A DNA stretch of 64,000 nt from Streptomyces sp. A 4/2 (GTDB lineage: Bacteria > Actinomycetota > Actinomycetes > Streptomycetales > Streptomycetaceae): positions 124,001 through 188,000 of the forward strand of contig NZ_CALNVW010000017.1 in assembly GCF_940670765.1 (NCBI RefSeq). The letters run 5' to 3'. A program made the translations under genes and the position numbers. This document shows, one piece after another, positions 25,044 to 33,873 of this stretch; positions within the stretch are counted from its first letter, which is position 1; every line of letters starts with the position of its first letter. The notes under the pieces were generated by a model. That model ran no database searches, was not told where the DNA came from, and saw nothing but the letters and a program-made list of their open reading frames with translations.

Positions 25044-26380
25044 GTGGTCACTGCCTTTGTTCGGGTGGCCGCAGGGGTGGCACGTGCGGCCAGTCGGAGG
25101 ATGTCGCGGTCGTAGTGCCTGCGTCCGACGGCGAAAGCCAGCGCGGCGGCCATCGCGATCAGCGGCATCAGCCGCAGCGCGCCGAGCAGGCCGACGTGGT
25201 CCGCGGCCATGCCGGTCACCGCGGATCCCGGGGCCAGCCCGAGCAGACTGTTCGCCAGTGTGAGGGTGCCGAAGGCCGTACCGGAGATGGCGCCGGGGGT
25301 CAGGTTGGCCACCATCGCGGCGGCCGGTCCGGCCGTCGCTCCCGACACCAGGGCCCCGGCCGCCAGCAGAACCATCTGTGCCGGTCCGGTCGGTGCGCCG
25401 AAGGCGGCCGACAGGAGGACGAGGGAGAGGAGGCTGCAGATGATCGCCGTGGTCCACTTACGGATAGCGAGGGTCCGGCCTGCCCGGTCGGCGACGACGC
25501 CTCCGAGGATCATGCCGATCCCGATGAGGAGCGCGAACAGGGCGGCAACGACGCCCGCTTCGGCGGTGGGCATGTGGTAGTAGCGGTTGAAAAAACTGGG
25601 CAGCCAGGCCAGCAGCGCCCCGGGGAGGAACAGTTGGAGGCCGCTGCCGACATAGGCACTGACCACCGAGACCGAGGAGAAGAGCTGCGCCAGGAGGTCC
25701 CGCAGCGGGGCCTTGGCACGTTCCTCGCGGCGGTCGCCGGTGGCATCGCGCCGTGGGTCGAGCCGCTTCTCGGTGACCACTACGGCGAACGTCGTGGCCA
25801 GAGCGAGTCCGAAGAACCCCATGATGCCGAACGCCCAGCGCCAGCCGAAGTGTTGGGCGATCACGCCGCTGAGCGCCACACCCAGGACCGAACCGAACGA
25901 GCCGCCCCCCATGAACGCACCGGAGAGGGTGGCCCGGAGGCGGGCCGGGAAGACGCTGAGGACGAGCGCGATGCCGACGCTGCCGTACGCGGCCTCGCCG
26001 ATGCCGACGAACAGCCGGCCGAGGAACATCTGCCCGTAACCGGCCGCCACCGCGCAGGCGAGGGTGGCCACACTCCACGCCACCGCGGCGAGTACCAGGC
26101 TGCGCACCCGGCCCCAGCGGTCCGCCAGGAGGGACATCGGGAAGGTCAGCACGCCGACCGCCAGCGCCACGATGCCGCTGAGCGATCCCAGCTTCGCGTC
26201 GGTGAGACCCCAGTCCGCCTTCAACAGCGGAAAGACGGCATTGAGTACCTGGCGCGACATGTAGTCGGACAGCAGCAGTCCGAAACTCAGGGCGAAGACG
26301 GTCCAGGCGTAGCGCCGGGAGACAGCCGGTGCGGGAGAGCCGGTGCCGGGCGCCGGATCCGCAGTGGTGGGAAGACTCAT
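25040..26380 (-). CDS. MFS transporter (446 aa)
   Basis: The protein has twelve hydrophobic segments and the MFS signature between helices 2 and 3 (MSLLADRWGRVRSLVLA). A second loop reads GGVVADRAGRTLAIRKW. The N-terminal FGLLLSDYMSRQVLNAVFPLLKADWGLTD is typical of the aromatic/organic-acid and D-galactonate branches of MFS. The ATG at 26380 is preferred (AGAGG 8-9 nt upstream); an in-frame GTG at 26389 is possible. It lies 33 bp behind the dioxygenase gene and is coupled to the hydrolase, so it likely imports the pathway substrate, an organic acid. Confidence 0.88.
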   Translation of the reverse strand: MSLPTTADPAPGTGSPAPAVSRRYAWTVFALSFGLLLSDYMSRQVLNAVFPLLKADWGLTDAKLGSLSGIVALAVGVLTFPMSLLADRWGRVRSLVLAAVAWSVATLACAVAAGYGQMFLGRLFVGIGEAAYGSVGIALVLSVFPARLRATLSGAFMGGGSFGSVLGVALSGVIAQHFGWRWAFGIMGFFGLALATTFAVVVTEKRLDPRRDATGDRREERAKAPLRDLLAQLFSSVSVVSAYVGSGLQLFLPGALLAWLPSFFNRYYHMPTAEAGVVAALFALLIGIGMILGGVVADRAGRTLAIRKWTTAIICSLLSLVLLSAAFGAPTGPAQMVLLAAGALVSGATAGPAAAMVANLTPGAISGTAFGTLTLANSLLGLAPGSAVTGMAADHVGLLGALRLMPLIAMAAALAFAVGRRHYDRDILRLAARATPAATRTKAVTT

Positions 26381-26413
26381 CGGTACCACCTCTTCTGATC
26401 CTGGTCCGCTTCT

Positions 26414-27328
26414 TCAGAGAGGCCGGTCTCCGACGATTCCGCAGCGCTCCATCTTGCGGACGGCCGGCCAGTAGTCCTGGACGGCGTAGTGCTGCGTGGA
26501 GCGGTTGTCCCAGATGGCGAAGCTGTTCGGCTGCCAGCGCCAGCGGACCTGGTACTCGGGCACCGATGCCTGGCTGAGCAGATAGGTCAGCAGGTTGCTC
26601 GCCCCCGGCGCGTAGTCGATGCCGAAGCGCACGTTCTGCGGCGTGTGGTAGTTGGTGAGATGCGTGGTGAAACTGTTGACGAAAAGGATCTCCTCGCCGG
26701 TCTCCGGATGGGTCCGCACCACCGGGTGCTCGGCGTCGGGGTACCGGGCCTTCAGGGCGTGGCGCCGCTCCTCGGGCATCACCGCGCCGAACGACGCCTC
26801 GATACTGTGCCGGGCCCGCAGACCCCGGATCTGCGTCTTGATGTGGTCGGGCAGCCTGCGGTACGCCTCGGCCATGTTGATCCAGACGGTGTCCCCACCC
26901 ACCGGCGGTGACTCCACACAGCGCAGTACGGCACCCATCGGCGGGTTCTCCCGCCAGGTCGCGTCGGTGTGCAGCGCGTTCTCGTAGTGATCGGGCGCAC
27001 TGTCCAGGTCCTTGTAGATACGGACCAGCCCGGGGTGCTCGGGATCGCTGCCGGCCACCGGATGGTCCTCCAGCGGGCCGAACCGGGTGGCGAAGGCGAC
27101 ATGTTCGGCACGGGTGATGTCCTGCCCCCGCAGGAACAGCACCTTGTGCTCCAGGAGCAGTGCCCGGATCTCGGCGAACAGATCGTCGTCGTGCGCGGCG
27201 TCGGCCAGGTTCACGCCGGACAGCTCGGCCCCGATGGTGCAGGTCAGAGGCTCGGCCTTGATCGAGTGACGGACTTCCGGCCGGACGAGTGCCGGGGCGG
27301 CCGGGCGGGGCTTGCTGATCTGGGTCAT
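26414..27328 (-). CDS. TauD/TfdA-family Fe(II)/2-oxoglutarate dioxygenase (304 aa)
   Basis: The facial triad is visible as HTD (His120, Asp122) and distal His280 (WDNRSTQHYA), followed by the 2-oxoglutarate Arg at 291. Other TauD features are VLFLRGQDITRAEHVAFATRFGPLEDHP and NPPMGAVLRCVESPPVGGDTVW. The family hydroxylates taurine, alkyl sulfates, 2,4-D or related acids, usually causing cleavage at the hydroxylated carbon. A strong AGGAGGT precedes the ATG. It sits between the oxidoreductase and MFS genes. The acid it hydroxylates cannot be named from sequence. Confidence 0.93.
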   Translation of the reverse strand: MTQISKPRPAAPALVRPEVRHSIKAEPLTCTIGAELSGVNLADAAHDDDLFAEIRALLLEHKVLFLRGQDITRAEHVAFATRFGPLEDHPVAGSDPEHPGLVRIYKDLDSAPDHYENALHTDATWRENPPMGAVLRCVESPPVGGDTVWINMAEAYRRLPDHIKTQIRGLRARHSIEASFGAVMPEERRHALKARYPDAEHPVVRTHPETGEEILFVNSFTTHLTNYHTPQNVRFGIDYAPGASNLLTYLLSQASVPEYQVRWRWQPNSFAIWDNRSTQHYAVQDYWPAVRKMERCGIVGDRPL

Positions 27329-27424
27329 GGTGGTACCTCCTGTGCGGGCTCGTGATCCGTGCGGTGTTCAGCGACGCCGGAAGGCGCCTGGGCCGTGCTC
27401 CGGGGAGGGTCGGAACGGGAAGGG

Positions 27425-28399
27425 TCAGAGGACGAAGACGGAGGATCCTGTCGTCCGGCCGCTCGCCAGGTCCCGGTGTGCCTGGGACGCGTCCTCGAGG
27501 GCGTAGCGCTGATTGATCTCGATCTTGATGCGTCCGGCGGCGACATGTCCGAACAGTTCGCCGGCCAGTTCGGCGCGCTCCGCCGGATCGGCGATGTAGT
27601 CGGCCAGGGCCGGGCGGGTCACGAAGGCCGATCCATGGAGGGCCAGTTGGGCGGCGTCGATCGGAGGTACGGGCCCCGAGGCGGTACCGAAGCACACCAG
27701 CAGGCCGCGCCGCCGCAGGGACGCCAGCGAATCGGCGTAGGTGGTCGCCCCGACGCTGTCGAACACCACCGGTACACCGGCGCCGCCGGTCAGTTCGCGC
27801 ACCCGCTCGGCCACGTTCTCCCGCCGGTAGTACACGATGTGGTCGCAGCCGTGGGCGCGGGCGACCTCCGCCTTCTCCTCGGTGGATACCGTGCCGATCA
27901 CCGTGAGGCCCAGCAGTTCGGCCCACTGGCAGACGATGAGCCCGACGCCGCCCGCCGCCGCATGCAGCAGCACCGTGTCGCCGGGCTTCAGCGGGTAGAT
28001 CCTGCGCAGCAGGTACGAGGAGGTGAGGCCACGCATGGTCATCGCGGCAGCGGTCTCGAAGCCGATCTCGTCCGGCAGCTTGATCAGCGAGTCCGGAGGC
28101 ATGATCCGTTCGGTGCTGTAGGCCCCGAGCGGGCTGCCGGTGTAGGTCACACGGTCCCCCTCGGCGAAGCCGGACACGTCCGCGCCGACCGCCTCGATCA
28201 CGCCTGCGGCCTCCACGCCGAGTCCGGCGGGCAGCGGAGCCGGGTAGAGCCCGGTGCGGAAGTAGATGTCGGCAAAGTTCAGCCCCACCGCTTCGTGGCG
28301 AATCCGTACCTCGCCGGGACCGGGGTCCCCGACGGTGGCCTCCTCCCAGCGCAGTACCTCGGGGCCGCCGGTCTCGTGGAAGCGGATGGTGTGTGCCAC
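27425..28399 (-). CDS. Quinone oxidoreductase-like zinc-independent MDR enzyme (324 aa)
   Basis: This is a medium-chain dehydrogenase/reductase of the QOR type. It has the GroES-like N-terminus (VGLNFADIYFRTGLYP, PAGLGVEAAGVIEAVG), the NADPH-binding HAAAGGVGLIVCQWAELLG and the FDSVGATTYADSLASL region. The zinc-binding Cys/His set of alcohol dehydrogenases is absent. The start is GTG 28399 with AAGGGAG upstream. It probably reduces an enone or quinone with NADPH. It is operon member two, 95 bp after BKACE and 96 bp before the dioxygenase. Confidence 0.92.
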   Translation of the reverse strand: MAHTIRFHETGGPEVLRWEEATVGDPGPGEVRIRHEAVGLNFADIYFRTGLYPAPLPAGLGVEAAGVIEAVGADVSGFAEGDRVTYTGSPLGAYSTERIMPPDSLIKLPDEIGFETAAAMTMRGLTSSYLLRRIYPLKPGDTVLLHAAAGGVGLIVCQWAELLGLTVIGTVSTEEKAEVARAHGCDHIVYYRRENVAERVRELTGGAGVPVVFDSVGATTYADSLASLRRRGLLVCFGTASGPVPPIDAAQLALHGSAFVTRPALADYIADPAERAELAGELFGHVAAGRIKIEINQRYALEDASQAHRDLASGRTTGSSVFVL

Positions 28400-28494
28400 G
28401 GGGAACTCCCTTGCTGTCTTCGGGGCGGCGGTGCCCGCGGGAGCCCGAGTGGGTACTCCGCGGGCACCGCCGTGGTGCGTGGGGCGGGCGCGGG

Positions 28495-29553
28495 TCAGTT
28501 CTTGGGGTTGCGCAGCATGAAGCCGCGCTGCCCGGGGCGCCGGTTCGGCACCATGCCGAGCTGCGCGAGGGTCTCGTCGGTGTCCGTGAAGTACTCGCCG
28601 AGCCGGTAGATCTTCCTGGCTTCGAGCCCGGTCGCGACGGGACGGCCGAGGCTCTCCGAAATCCTGACCATCTGCTCCACCTGGGCGACCGAACTCATGG
28701 GCACGCCCTTGCGGCTCCAGAGGTTGTCCTCGTTGCCGACCCGTACGTGAGCGCCGAGCGCGATCCCGATCGCGTTCATCGGCGCCACGGCGCGCATGGA
28801 GCTCTCGATCGTGAGGACGGCGCCGTCCGGGGTGCGACGGATGAACTCGATCAGGTCGGCGGGGTGCCGGCCGGCGAATCCGCCGCCGATCGCCACGTAG
28901 TTGAGGACCAGCGGGCCGGTGTGGATCCCGGCCCTGATCAGCCGCTCCACGGTCTCCAGCTGGGCCAGGGTGGCGAGTTGGAAGTGCGGCTGGATGCCGT
29001 TCGCGCGGAGCCGTTTCAGGTGTTCCAGGTAGAAGTCCGGTCCGGCCTCGACGACCATGTCCCGGTACGCCTTGTACATCGCCGGGTTCGCGATCGACGT
29101 TCCCTGGAGGTCGTCGTCCGTCATGATCTCGACGATGTTCATCTGGCTGGTGTTGATGGCGATCGTCACCTGGTCGGGCCTGGGGTCGAGATCGGCCAGC
29201 AGGTGGCGGGTGTCGTAGCTGAGCCACTTCGCCTCGTCGCCCTCGCCCTCGGGGGCGAAGGAGATCGATCCGCCGATCTGCAGGACCATGTCCGGCACGG
29301 CCTCGCGCAGCCGGCCGATCAGCTCGTTGAACATGGACATCCGCTTGGAGCCGTGGCCGTCGAGCTCGCGCACGTGGATGTGCAGCACGGTGGCGCCGGC
29401 GTCGTAGCAGTCGACGGCGGCCTGGACGTGCTCGTCCATGGTGAGGGGGATGTCGTCGGCGTCACCGGGCAGCCACTCGGGTCCGTAGGGCGCCGCCTGG
29501 ATGACCAGCGGTTCCTGGTTCTCGGGATAGAGCGAGTCGTCGTGGAAGTGCAC
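28495..29553 (-). CDS. BKACE-type beta-keto acid cleavage enzyme (DUF849, 352 aa)
   Basis: BKACE enzymes condense a beta-keto acid with acetyl-CoA and cleave it to acetoacetate plus a new acyl-CoA. The zinc-site motif HIHVRE (His58, His60) is present, as are the barrel strands VTIAINTSQMN, LVLNYVAIGGGFAG and the C-terminal GNEDNLWSRKGVP, all typical of DUF849. Compared with most members (about 270-310 aa) it is slightly long, resembling the longer actinobacterial subgroup. GTG 29553 has AAGGAG 6-7 nt upstream. As first gene of the operon that ends in acetoacetyl-CoA synthetase, its acetoacetate product has an obvious downstream user. Confidence 0.9.
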   Translation of the reverse strand: MHFHDDSLYPENQEPLVIQAAPYGPEWLPGDADDIPLTMDEHVQAAVDCYDAGATVLHIHVRELDGHGSKRMSMFNELIGRLREAVPDMVLQIGGSISFAPEGEGDEAKWLSYDTRHLLADLDPRPDQVTIAINTSQMNIVEIMTDDDLQGTSIANPAMYKAYRDMVVEAGPDFYLEHLKRLRANGIQPHFQLATLAQLETVERLIRAGIHTGPLVLNYVAIGGGFAGRHPADLIEFIRRTPDGAVLTIESSMRAVAPMNAIGIALGAHVRVGNEDNLWSRKGVPMSSVAQVEQMVRISESLGRPVATGLEARKIYRLGEYFTDTDETLAQLGMVPNRRPGQRGFMLRNPKN

Positions 29554-29874
29554 GGTCCGTCTCCTTCGTCGGTTGGGTCGGCCCCCACCTGCGTCTGGTA
29601 CGCGGGGTGGCACGAGCCTGATGGCGAGGACGGGGTGAGGCCGTGACGACCCTGCCGTGCACAGACGGCTCGGATCGGGAGTACCTGCGGGCCGCCCTCG
29701 CGGAACGCGGCTACGTTGCGGTGAACCCCAAGGTAGGAGCCGATGAACGCGCGCGCTTAACCCTGTGGGACGGGGAACTTGCCGTTTGGGGACTCTCCCG
29801 CGACGGTGCGGTGACGGACCCACGGCAGCCTGCTGCGAGGCACCGCAGCGGTGAGTGAGCGCCCGGAGGGGCGG
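29554..29874. other. Intergenic region between BKACE and AraC genes
   Basis: This 321-bp stretch separates two minus-strand genes and must hold the operon promoter. A 71-codon plus-strand frame from GTG 29643 exists, but it has only a weak upstream GAGG and no family features, so I do not call it a gene. No clear palindrome or hairpin was found. Confidence 0.5.
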
Positions 29875-30906
29875 TCAGTGGGGGTCGGTCCTCGTGAGGT
29901 CGGAGCCGGTCGTCGCCCGGCCACGCCACTCCCTCGGGCTGCACCCGAACTGCTCCCGGAACCAACGGGAGAAGGCACTGGCCGTGGAGAAGCCGAGCAG
30001 ATCGGAGACCTCGGTGAGAGAGCGGCTCGGGTTCGCCACGAACTGCTCGGCCATCCGCACGCGCGTCGAATTGAGGAGCGAGGAGAAGGTGTCGCCGGTG
30101 CTCGCGAGGCGCCGGTGCACGCTGCGCCGGTCCACGCCCAGGCTGCGCGCGACCCGGTCCACCGAGCACCGCCCGGTCGGCAGCAGGACCTCGATCAGCT
30201 CGCGCACCCGGTCCACGGTGTCGGTGTCCCTCGGAACCGCGACGGTCTCGACGTACTGCCGGGCATAGTTCCTGAGCAGCGGATCGGACGCCGTGTTGGG
30301 CAGGTCGAGATCACTCGCCGAGAAGATGATTCCGTCGAATTCCTGGTCGAACTGCACCGTCGGGCCGAAAATCCGCCGATGCGTGCCGCGGTCCGCCGGC
30401 GCCCCATGGGCGAAGTACACGGAGAGTGGCAGCCACTGGGGGCCCAGGAACATGCGCAGCACCAGGTGGAACGCGCCCACGGCCAGCTCGGTGGCCTGCC
30501 GGGCCTCCACCGCCTCCCCGAAGTCGAGTGCCACCTTCAGGGTGGCCAGGTCCTCCCGCTCGGAGAGCCGGGCATGGAGTGCCGCGTTGTACATGTGCTC
30601 ATGGCGCAGCAGCAGCTCCAGCACACTGCGTACGTCCGGTTCCTCACGGAGGGCGAGGCTGATGGGGCCGAGACTGCCCAGACGCCGGAACTCGGACATC
30701 CGCAGGCCGAAGTCCTCATGGCCGGAGTCGGCCGCCGAGACTTCCAGCAGGCGGGCCACCGCAACGCCGGAGATCCACCGGTCCTGCACGGTGAGGGCGG
30801 CGGCGTCCAACCCCACACGCTGCATGAGCGGCTGCGGGTCGATGGCCAGCGAACGGCTCAACTCCACATAGCCGTTGAGTGCCGCGCTGCGGACAAGCGG
30901 TCTCAT
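29875..30906 (-). CDS. AraC-family regulator with arabinose-binding-like N-domain (343 aa)
   Basis: The N-terminal sensor domain (PF12625-like: RSAALNGYVELSRSLAIDPQPLMQRVGL, GLRMSEFRRLGSLGPISLAL) is followed by an HTH_18 domain (about 235-335, CSVDRVARSLGVDRRSVHRRLAS and SLTEVSDLLGFSTASAFSRWFREQFGCSPREWR). ATG 30906 has GTGAGGAG about 4 nt upstream; a start 12 nt earlier is possible. It is encoded beside the BKACE operon and divergent from the acyl-CoA ligase gene, so it is the likely activator of both. Confidence 0.92.
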   Translation of the reverse strand: MRPLVRSAALNGYVELSRSLAIDPQPLMQRVGLDAAALTVQDRWISGVAVARLLEVSAADSGHEDFGLRMSEFRRLGSLGPISLALREEPDVRSVLELLLRHEHMYNAALHARLSEREDLATLKVALDFGEAVEARQATELAVGAFHLVLRMFLGPQWLPLSVYFAHGAPADRGTHRRIFGPTVQFDQEFDGIIFSASDLDLPNTASDPLLRNYARQYVETVAVPRDTDTVDRVRELIEVLLPTGRCSVDRVARSLGVDRRSVHRRLASTGDTFSSLLNSTRVRMAEQFVANPSRSLTEVSDLLGFSTASAFSRWFREQFGCSPREWRGRATTGSDLTRTDPH

Positions 30907-31131
30907 CGCACTCCTCACCGCGGTGTCCCCGAAAGGTAAGTAGCCTGTCCCGCCACGTCAAGCACCCGGATGCCGCGCGACCTACCGTGGTGGCTCCGCA
31001 GGTGCACCGCGGACGGCCGGCGACCGCGCGGGGCACCCTGACAGAGGATGCGGCGTTCGACCACGGGCAGGGCATCCGGTGCCGGGCCCGTGGCAGACGC
31101 GCCGGCTGCTCCGACCCGAGGAGGCAACGGC

Positions 31132-32658
31132 ATGACCAACCTGGCCACATTCCTGGTGCACGCCGCCCGGCAGCACGGCGGCCGAGTCGCCGTACGCGAG
31201 TCCGAAACCGTTCTGACGTACGCGGAACTGGACGACGCGAGCGCCCGGATGGCGGCGCTGCTCCACGCCGACGGAGTCCGGCCGGGCGATCGGGTCGCCC
31301 TGGCGATGCCCAACATCACTTCCTTCCCGGTCGCGTACTACGGCGTCCTCCGCGCCGGGGCCGTCGTGGTGCCGATGAATCCGCTGCTCAAGGCACGGGA
31401 GATCGCGTTCGTGCTCCGCGACTCCGGTGCACGGACGGTGGTGACGTCTCCGATGTCGGCGGGGGAAGCCACCCGGGCCGCGGCGGAGACCGGGGCCGAG
31501 TGCCTGGTCACGGGCTCGGCGGCGTTCGATGCCGCGCTGCGGGCCGTGTCCCCGGAGCCCGGGGTCGGCGACCGGGCGCCGAGCGACACAGCGGTGATCC
31601 TTTACACCTCCGGCACGACCGGCACCCCGAAGGGCGCCGAGCTCACGCACGGCAATCTGATCAGCAACACGGTCACCACGGTCGAGACGCTGCTGACGTT
31701 GGGGCCGGACGACGTGCTCTTCGGCGGACTCCCCCTGTTCCACGCGTTCGGACAGACCTGCGCCCTCAACGCCGCGATCTCGGCGGGGGCGGCACTCACC
31801 CTGCTGCCACGGTTCGATCCGCGCCGGGCGCTGGAGATCATGCACCGGGACCGGGTCACCGTCTTCCTCGGCGTGCCCACCATGTACACCGCCCTGCTCC
31901 GGACCGAGACCTCCGACGCCTTCGACGCCTCCGGTCTCTCCCGGCTGCGGCTGGCCGTGTCCGGCGGCTCGGCGCTGCCCGTCGAGATCCTGCACGCGTT
32001 CGAGCAGAACTTCGACGTCATCGTGCTGGAGGGGTACGGGCTGTCCGAGACCTCCCCGGTGACCTCGTTCAACCATCCGGACCGGCCTCGCAAGGCAGGG
32101 TCGATCGGGCTGCCCGTCCGCGGCGTCGAGATGACCCTCGTGTCGGCGGAGGGCGCGCCGGTGCGTCCCGGCGAGGTCGGTGAGATCGCGATCCGCGGCG
32201 AGAACGTCATGAAGGGCTACTGGAACCGGCCGGAGGCGACCGCCGGGGCCCTGCACGACGGGTGGTTCCGCAGCGGCGACCTCGCACGCGTCGACGAGGA
32301 CGGCTTCTACTTCATCGTCGACCGTCGGAAGGACCTCATCATCCGCGGCGGGTACAACGTCTACCCGCGGGAGGTCGAGGAGGTGCTGTACGAGCACCCC
32401 GCCGTGGCCGAGGCCGCGGTCGTCGGTGTGCCGCACGACCTGCACGGCGAGGAGGTGGCCGCCGTCGTCGTCCGGCGGGAGGGCAGCGGGGCCACGGCGG
32501 ACCAGATCCGTGACTTCGTCCGTGAGCGGGTGGCCGCCTACAAGTACCCCAGGATCGTGACGTTCACCGACGAACTCCCCAAGGGGGCTACGGGCAAGAT
32601 CCTCAAGCGTGAGATCACGGTCGAGGATCTGGAGGGTTCCGCAGGGGACAGCGGGTGA
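31132..32658 (+). CDS. Acyl-CoA synthetase (AMP-dependent ligase, 508 aa)
   Basis: This is an ANL-superfamily ligase. It carries ILYTSGTTGTPKGAELTHGN (P-loop), FGGLPLFHAFGQTCALNAAI, YGLSETSPVTSFN, GWFRSGDLARVDEDGFYFIVDRRKD (A7/A8) and the catalytic LPKGATGKILKREI. Similarity is to medium/long-chain or aromatic acid CoA ligases. GAGGAGG lies 9 nt before the ATG. It is divergent from the AraC gene, and a strong terminator follows. It probably activates the acid that enters the neighbouring BKACE pathway, or the acid released by it. Confidence 0.9.
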   Translation: MTNLATFLVHAARQHGGRVAVRESETVLTYAELDDASARMAALLHADGVRPGDRVALAMPNITSFPVAYYGVLRAGAVVVPMNPLLKAREIAFVLRDSGARTVVTSPMSAGEATRAAAETGAECLVTGSAAFDAALRAVSPEPGVGDRAPSDTAVILYTSGTTGTPKGAELTHGNLISNTVTTVETLLTLGPDDVLFGGLPLFHAFGQTCALNAAISAGAALTLLPRFDPRRALEIMHRDRVTVFLGVPTMYTALLRTETSDAFDASGLSRLRLAVSGGSALPVEILHAFEQNFDVIVLEGYGLSETSPVTSFNHPDRPRKAGSIGLPVRGVEMTLVSAEGAPVRPGEVGEIAIRGENVMKGYWNRPEATAGALHDGWFRSGDLARVDEDGFYFIVDRRKDLIIRGGYNVYPREVEEVLYEHPAVAEAAVVGVPHDLHGEEVAAVVVRREGSGATADQIRDFVRERVAAYKYPRIVTFTDELPKGATGKILKREITVEDLEGSAGDSG

Positions 32659-32672
32659 GTGGCGCGTGAGTC

Positions 32673-32710
32673 GTGGCGACGGCCGGATCACGGTCCAGGG
32701 CCGTCGCCAC
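32673..32710 (+). terminator. Rho-independent-type hairpin after acyl-CoA ligase
   Basis: A perfect 12-bp stem, GTGGCGACGGCC / GGCCGTCGCCAC, with a 14-nt loop starts 15 bp after the ligase stop and before the convergent esterase gene. There is no clear U-tract, as is common in Streptomyces. Confidence 0.75.
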
Positions 32711-32810
32711 GTCCCGCTCGGCCAGGACGGGCCGACGTTCCCCGGCTGAAGGGCAGGCACCGGGCACGCCGACACCGGCGTCGCGCACCCGGCCTGCCGG
32801 ACCGCCTCGG

Positions 32811-33803
32811 CTACGCCTTACGGAGACGGCCGACGATGCCGTCGATGTCCAGACGGACCATGGCTTCGCGAATGATGTGTCCGCCGGGCTCCTCGTGTGC
32901 CTCGTACGGGATGCCCGCGTTGTCGAGGAGGCCGCGGAATTCCCGCTGCCCGGCGAGCACTTGGGTCTCGTTGAACGAGTCGAACGGGTTGGTCGGGTCG
33001 GGGCTGGTGCCGGCGACCAGGAAGACCCGCTTGTTCCGGTAGCTCTCGATGCGCTCCACCGGGTTGTCGGCGCTGACCCTGGCCTCGTCCCACAGCGGCG
33101 CGCCGTAGACCGTGCCACCGCCCAGGTCCGAGGCCGCGGAGGACACGTTGGCCCAGTGGACGACCAGACCGCCGTCGCGGCGCAGACTGGCCGGCCCGGA
33201 GTGGGCGCTCACCGAGGCGAAGGTTCCGTAGTACTTCGCCGCGTACTTCAGAGCCCCGAAGCCGCCCATCGAGAACCCCGACACGGCACGGCCGTCGTAC
33301 TCGGCGTACGTCCGGAAGTTCGCCTCGACCCACGGGAGCAGCTGGTTCATGTGGAAGGCCTCCCAGTTGCGGGGGCCGGCGTTGGAGCTGACCGGGTTGG
33401 AGTACCAGCCCGCGTGGCCACCGTCGGGCATCACGACGATGAGCGGCTTGCCGGCCGTCCAGTCGCGGATGTTCTGGGGCGGGCTGTCGAAGGTGATGAA
33501 GTCCTGGAGGCCGCCGTGGAGCAGGTACAGGACGGGGTAGGTGCGACCGCTGGTGTGGTAGTCGTCGGGGAGCAGGACGTTGACGCCGGGGTTCCAGCCG
33601 ATCTCGGCGGTCTGGAACCGGTAGTACCACATGCGGGGGTCGCTCTCGTTGTGCTCGACGATGTGCAGCCCGAAGCCGTCGTCGGCCGCGGCGGCCGACG
33701 ACGCGGACGCGAGGACGCCCGCGCCCCCGACTGCCAGCGCCGCGGACGCGCCGCCGACGGCCTTGAGAACACTCCTGCGCGTGGGCCGGTGCTCGCTCAA
33801 CAT
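32811..33803 (-). CDS. Tat-exported esterase, antigen-85/EsxA-like alpha/beta hydrolase (330 aa)
   Basis: A twin-arginine signal (PTRRSVLKAVGG, Arg9-Arg10, then an Ala-rich h-region cleaved near residue 40) leads into an esterase-D/mycolyltransferase-type fold. Visible parts are YPVLYLLHGGLQDF (oxyanion), IVVMPDGGHAGWY, the nucleophile VSGFSMGGFG (Ser178) and the late His in EPGGHIIREAM. AGGAG precedes ATG 33803. Streptomyces lack mycolic acids, so the acyl acceptor is probably another envelope or extracellular ester. It is the last gene of a run with the DUF4185 and LGFP genes (70 bp gap). Confidence 0.88.
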   Translation of the reverse strand: MLSEHRPTRRSVLKAVGGASAALAVGGAGVLASASSAAAADDGFGLHIVEHNESDPRMWYYRFQTAEIGWNPGVNVLLPDDYHTSGRTYPVLYLLHGGLQDFITFDSPPQNIRDWTAGKPLIVVMPDGGHAGWYSNPVSSNAGPRNWEAFHMNQLLPWVEANFRTYAEYDGRAVSGFSMGGFGALKYAAKYYGTFASVSAHSGPASLRRDGGLVVHWANVSSAASDLGGGTVYGAPLWDEARVSADNPVERIESYRNKRVFLVAGTSPDPTNPFDSFNETQVLAGQREFRGLLDNAGIPYEAHEEPGGHIIREAMVRLDIDGIVGRLRKA

Positions 33804-33873
33804 GATCTCCTGATTCGCATGACTGACGGGATTGCTGACAGTTGGTGACGGTCCGGCACTTATGGCTGATCCG

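Noticed and set aside
29643..29858. 71-codon plus-strand ORF between the BKACE and AraC genes
   Set aside because: It starts with GTG behind only a weak GAGG, has no recognisable domain and spans the operon promoter; most likely spurious.
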